DNA from: Prevotella sp. UBA2725
GTDB lineage: Bacteria; Bacteroidota; Bacteroidia; Bacteroidales; Bacteroidaceae
Reading direction: 5' to 3'
Assembly: GCA_002353825.1 (NCBI GenBank)
Contig: DEKJ01000021.1
Location: forward strand, 3,068-67,067
DNA: 64,000 nucleotides
The position numbers and the translations under genes are program-made. Each line of letters opens with the position of its first letter. Position 1 is the stretch's first letter. Below the pieces are notes generated by a model. It saw only the letters and a program-made list of their open reading frames with translations, made no database searches and was not told where the DNA came from. This document shows positions 60,239 to 64,000 of this stretch, in pieces.

Positions 60239-63229
60239 ATGAAACCAATAGAACGAAATGATTTCAAGAGCCGGCTAATGTTGTTAGCCGTTCTGTTCTT
60301 CTTCGGCTTGGCGGTCTCTGCTCAGACGCTCAAAGTGTCGGGTACGGTGACTGATCCGAAAGGCGAGCCATTGATTGGCGTTACTGTCAAAGCCCTCAAT
60401 TCCGGCAAGACCTCCGCGGGAACCGTTACCGACATCGACGGTAAGTACTCGTTGAGTGTGCCTTCTTCAGCCTCGCTCGTGTTCTCTTATATCGGTTATG
60501 AGAACGCTACGCAGGCGGTCAACGGTCGCTCAACCATCAATGTCACGATGCAGGAGAAGAGTGATGAGCTCAACGAGGTAGTCGTTATCGGTTACGGTAC
60601 GATGGACAAGAAAGAGCTGACCTCCGCCATCTCTCACGTCTCTGCAAAAGACTTCACACGTGTGGCAAGCGTTGACCCTTCCATGATGATCCAGGGTAAG
60701 GTAGCAGGCGTGAGCATCACGAATACAGGTGCCGGTGATCCTAACAACCAGGCAAGCATCCAGATCCGTGGTGTGTCCTCGCGTTCTGCCGGTACCGGCC
60801 CACTGATTGTTATCGACGGAGTGCCCGGCGGCAACCTGACCAACATCAACCCTAACGACATCGAGTCTTTCGACATTCTGAAAGATGGTGCTGCTTCGGC
60901 CATCTATGGTACGCGCGGTTCCAATGGTGTTGTCCTTATCACTACTAAGAAAGGTTCGCGCGACGGCGAGCTCCATACGACGTACAGCGGTACACTCTCT
61001 TTCGATGTCATCAAGAAAGAACTCGACATGCTTTCAGCCGACGAGTATCGTGCCAACCGCATCGCATCCGGCACAGGCTACGACCTCGGTGGCTCTACCG
61101 ACTGGCTCGACGAGGTGAGCCGGGTGGGTGTGCGCATGCAGCATACCCTGACGTTCAGCGGCGGCAATGCCCGTTCCAACTACCGTGCTTCCGTCGACTA
61201 CCGCAACGCTGAGGGTATCGACAAATACTCTAACCGTAAGGAGTATGGCGGTCGCGCTTCTATCAACCACACGACCAAGAGCGGATTGTTCACCTTCGGC
61301 CTGAACATCGCTCCGCGTATTGCTTACCGGAAAAATTCGTCGTGGGATGTTTTCCGTAATGCCATTGAGGCTAATCCGACAACACCTATCATGGATCCGC
61401 AGAATCCCTCGCAATATTACAACTTCAAAGGTCAGGAGGCCGCCTATAACCCTGTAGAGCTTGAGAAGCTCGACAAGAACACAGGCACCACGAAGCTTCT
61501 CGACTGGGATGGTACCGTGAAGTTGAACCTCTTCCCGTTGTTGCTCAAGAATCCCGGAAGACAGCTGCTCACCACCGAACTTACGGTTGCAGACCACCAG
61601 TACGACAACTACAACCAGTTCTTCCGTCCTTCCACGAGCACATTGTGTATCAATTCCGGGCGTTCGGGTGAGGCCTCGCAGGATTATTCCAAGTCATCGC
61701 TGCAGAGCCTGGAGTGGATTACCAACTACAGCAACTCTTTCGGCGACCACAATGTAAAGCTGATGTTCGGTTACTCCTATGAATACAACAAGTATTCCGG
61801 CCTGAATGCTTACAACAAGGACTTCCCCAACGATGCCCTTGAGGACAACAGTCTCGGCACGGGTACTTATGCCAAGGATGAGGGTGAGGTCGATATGGGT
61901 TCTTACATGAACGACTCGAAGCTCATTGCCTTCTTCGGGCGTGTGAGCTACGATTGGAAAGGTCGCTACATGCTGACGGCATCGCTCAGGCATGAGGGCT
62001 CGTCCAAGTTCGGTGCCAATCACAAGTGGGGTAACTTCCCTGCCGTGTCCGTGGGCTGGCGTGTCTCCGACGAGCCGTTTATGAAAGCTACAAAGAGTTG
62101 GCTCTCCGATTTGAAGTTCCGTGCCGACTACGGTGTCACCGGCAACCAGAACTTCGACAGCTACAAGTCGCTCAACACCATGACCGGCTTCGGGTACTAT
62201 ATGTACAACGGAAAGTATTATCAGGTATGGGGCCCGGCAAAGAACGTCAACCCCGACTTGAAATGGGAGATGGGTAAGAACTGGAACATCGGTCTCGACT
62301 GGGCGTTGTTCAACAATCGTCTCTTCGGCTCATTCAACTATTACAACCGCAAGCAGCAGGACCTCTTAGGCGACTATAATGTGTCCGTTCCTCCTTATCT
62401 TTTCACGACGACCTTCGTCAACGTGGGTACGATGCGCAACAGCGGCTTCGAGTTTGATATCACCTGGAAAGCGGTTCAGACGAAAGACTTCAGCTACACA
62501 TTTAATATTATAGGCGCCACGATGAACAACAAGTTCGTGAGCTTCAGCAACAACGAGTTTGTCGGTCAGGACTATTACGATGTGGTCAGCCCCGAGGATC
62601 CTTATCCTTTCCACACCCTTCAGCGCATAGAGAAAGGCCGCCGTATCGGCAGTTTCTACATGCTCAAATATGCCGGAGTGGACGCGCAGGGCCGCTGGGT
62701 CGTTTACAACAAGGACGGTGACAAAATCCTGGCCGACAATGCTACCGATGACGACCGTCAGTTTGTGGGCAACGGCATGCCTAAGTTCACAGGCTCTATG
62801 ACCCACACGTTCCGTTACAAGAACCTCGATCTCTCGCTCTTCTTCCAGACCGCTTTAGGCTATGACATCTTCAATATCCATGATTTCTACTATGGTACGA
62901 AGAACTTCCAGGGCAACGTCATGGACAAGGCTTACAGCAAGAACAAGATCGTCTCAGAGAATCCTATCGTCTGCGACTATTTCCTCGAGCCGGGCGACTA
63001 TCTGAAGCTCTCGTCGGTGAACATCGGCTACACGCTGAATCTGAAGAACAAGTACATCGAGGCCATCCGTCTCTCGCTGACGGGCAGCAACCTCTTTACC
63101 TGGACACAGTTCTCCGGTGTTGACCCGTCAACTTATCAAGTGAATGGTCTGAATCCGGGTGCTACGGGCTCTCGCTCTTATTATCCGTCGACACGCCAGT
63201 TTATGATTGGCATGCAGGTAGATTTCTAA
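60239..63229 (+). CDS. SusC/RagA-type TonB-dependent transporter (second locus)
   Basis: The protein has 996 residues. Signal peptide about 1-28 (VSAQ), carboxypeptidase-like domain about 30-110 (VTDPKGEPLIGVTVKA), TonB-box-like NEVVVIGYGTMDKKE, plug with MIQGKVAGVSI, IQIRGVSSRSAGTGPLIVID and FDILKDGAASAIYGTRGSNG, then the barrel ending QFMIGMQVDF. It forms an outer-membrane import channel with the SusD protein encoded 40 bp downstream. The substrate cannot be read from the window, because the enzymes of this locus lie beyond the edge. Confidence 0.95.
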   Translation: MKPIERNDFKSRLMLLAVLFFFGLAVSAQTLKVSGTVTDPKGEPLIGVTVKALNSGKTSAGTVTDIDGKYSLSVPSSASLVFSYIGYENATQAVNGRSTINVTMQEKSDELNEVVVIGYGTMDKKELTSAISHVSAKDFTRVASVDPSMMIQGKVAGVSITNTGAGDPNNQASIQIRGVSSRSAGTGPLIVIDGVPGGNLTNINPNDIESFDILKDGAASAIYGTRGSNGVVLITTKKGSRDGELHTTYSGTLSFDVIKKELDMLSADEYRANRIASGTGYDLGGSTDWLDEVSRVGVRMQHTLTFSGGNARSNYRASVDYRNAEGIDKYSNRKEYGGRASINHTTKSGLFTFGLNIAPRIAYRKNSSWDVFRNAIEANPTTPIMDPQNPSQYYNFKGQEAAYNPVELEKLDKNTGTTKLLDWDGTVKLNLFPLLLKNPGRQLLTTELTVADHQYDNYNQFFRPSTSTLCINSGRSGEASQDYSKSSLQSLEWITNYSNSFGDHNVKLMFGYSYEYNKYSGLNAYNKDFPNDALEDNSLGTGTYAKDEGEVDMGSYMNDSKLIAFFGRVSYDWKGRYMLTASLRHEGSSKFGANHKWGNFPAVSVGWRVSDEPFMKATKSWLSDLKFRADYGVTGNQNFDSYKSLNTMTGFGYYMYNGKYYQVWGPAKNVNPDLKWEMGKNWNIGLDWALFNNRLFGSFNYYNRKQQDLLGDYNVSVPPYLFTTTFVNVGTMRNSGFEFDITWKAVQTKDFSYTFNIIGATMNNKFVSFSNNEFVGQDYYDVVSPEDPYPFHTLQRIEKGRRIGSFYMLKYAGVDAQGRWVVYNKDGDKILADNATDDDRQFVGNGMPKFTGSMTHTFRYKNLDLSLFFQTALGYDIFNIHDFYYGTKNFQGNVMDKAYSKNKIVSENPIVCDYFLEPGDYLKLSSVNIGYTLNLKNKYIEAIRLSLTGSNLFTWTQFSGVDPSTYQVNGLNPGATGSRSYYPSTRQFMIGMQVDF

Positions 63230-63269
63230 ATAACGGGTCCTAAATATAATTTTTGAGGATTAAGAAACA

Positions 63270-64000
63270 ATGAAAAAGATCTATAAATTTGCCGCCATGC
63301 TGTTGATACCGACGGCACTGCTCACAGCTACAGGTTGCACGAATCTCGACGAGACGCTTTACGATCAGGTAGCTTCGCAGAACTATTATAATACGAAATC
63401 GGATGTTGTGCGTGCGGTGTTCCGCCCGTTCGAGCATGCTTATTACACCATTCAGAGCCGTCAGGTGCTCAATGAAGAGACGGCAGACCAGCTCATCACA
63501 CCTACTCGTGAAGACTGGTGGGATGATGGCGGCCGTTGGGCACGCCTGCACCGCCACAAGTGGATCACGACCAACGGTGAGGCGCAGAGCCAGTATAACC
63601 TTGGATTCCAGGGCATTGGCCAGACCAACCTCGTCATCGAAGACCTCGACAAGCTTTCAGCTTCGAAGTTCGGGTTTACTGATGCTGAGTTTAACAACCT
63701 CAAGGCGCAGAACCGTGTGCTCAGGGCCTGGTTCTATCTCACGCTGCTCGACGAGTTCCGCAATATTCCTTTCACGGTGAGCTACTATGACCAGTCGAAG
63801 AATACGCTGGAGCAGGTGGAGCCCCGTAAGATTTACGACTTCATCGAGTCGGAGCTCAAGGAGTCTCTGCTAATGCTGACAAAGAAAACCGCCCTCGGTG
63901 GTAACCAGAACTTGGAAGGACAGTGGACGCAGGCAGGTGCCGCCGCGCTCTTGGTGCGTCTGTATCTGAACGCTAAGGTGTATATTGGTGAGGACCATTT
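63270..64000 (+). CDS. SusD/RagB-type lipoprotein, N-terminal part (cut by window edge)
   Basis: An open frame of 243 codons runs off the right edge. The lipoprotein signal ends LLTATGC (Cys23), followed by TNLDETLYDQV. RAWFYLTLLDEFRNIPF is the SusD helix-turn motif. It partners the SusC protein just upstream. The C-terminal half is missing only because the window ends. Confidence 0.93.
   Translation, partial: MKKIYKFAAMLLIPTALLTATGCTNLDETLYDQVASQNYYNTKSDVVRAVFRPFEHAYYTIQSRQVLNEETADQLITPTREDWWDDGGRWARLHRHKWITTNGEAQSQYNLGFQGIGQTNLVIEDLDKLSASKFGFTDAEFNNLKAQNRVLRAWFYLTLLDEFRNIPFTVSYYDQSKNTLEQVEPRKIYDFIESELKESLLMLTKKTALGGNQNLEGQWTQAGAAALLVRLYLNAKVYIGEDH

Overview
The window looks like chromosomal DNA of a member of the Bacteroidales, most likely a Prevotella-type organism. 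The evidence is the repeated promoter form TTTG-N19..23-TAnnTTTGC in front of many genes, SusC/SusD pairs, a hybrid two-component regulator, an HmuY/HmuR heme-uptake pair, a DUF3467 gene after rpoC, and a family of Bacteroidetes AAA-like/PD-(D/E)XK proteins. No rRNA, CRISPR array, phage or transposase gene was seen. Both window edges cut genes.

Layout. 1-2.6 kb: the tail of an unknown gene, a small outer-membrane barrel and an AAA-like/nuclease-fold gene. 2.7-8.2 kb (minus): an operon read PASTA protein, rluD-type synthase, ddl, murF, purine-type permease, mostly cell-wall work. 8.3-10.6 kb: rpmH, efp and a family 2 glycosyltransferase. 10.6-15.7 kb (minus): an orphan TonB-dependent barrel and hmuY-hmuR. 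15.8-20.9 kb: a nucleotide pyrophosphatase, radC, mdh (minus) and an aminopeptidase P. 21.2-36.0 kb is the information-processing core: rpsU, xerC, hpf, four tRNAs, tuf, tRNA-Trp, secE, nusG, rplKAJL, rpoB, rpoC, then DUF3467. 37.2-58.1 kb is a complete-looking polysaccharide utilization locus: hybrid sensor/AraC regulator, SusC, SusD, two surface lipoproteins, GH5, GH31 and GH2. The combination of GH5 endoglucanase, PA14-bearing GH31 (alpha-xylosidase type) and GH2 beta-galactosidase is the set used on xyloglucan. 58.3-64 kb starts a second locus with a SusR-like membrane regulator diverging from another SusC/SusD pair that runs off the edge.

The genes are mostly ordinary; the unusual material is between them. 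Four intergenic loci hold back-to-back arrays whose units differ in sequence but share a 22-bp period (two helical turns), with small palindromes inside the units. Three other spacers hold long hairpins built from 7-bp words (CCTTACA, CCTACAC, CCTAACT). The two large gaps inside the xyloglucan locus carry a family of short hairpins whose stems change on both sides together while the loop stays GGA or GAA, arranged as inverted duplications around GH31. A decayed piece of a pgeF (laccase-domain) gene lies between the two polysaccharide loci, next to a perfect 30-bp palindrome.
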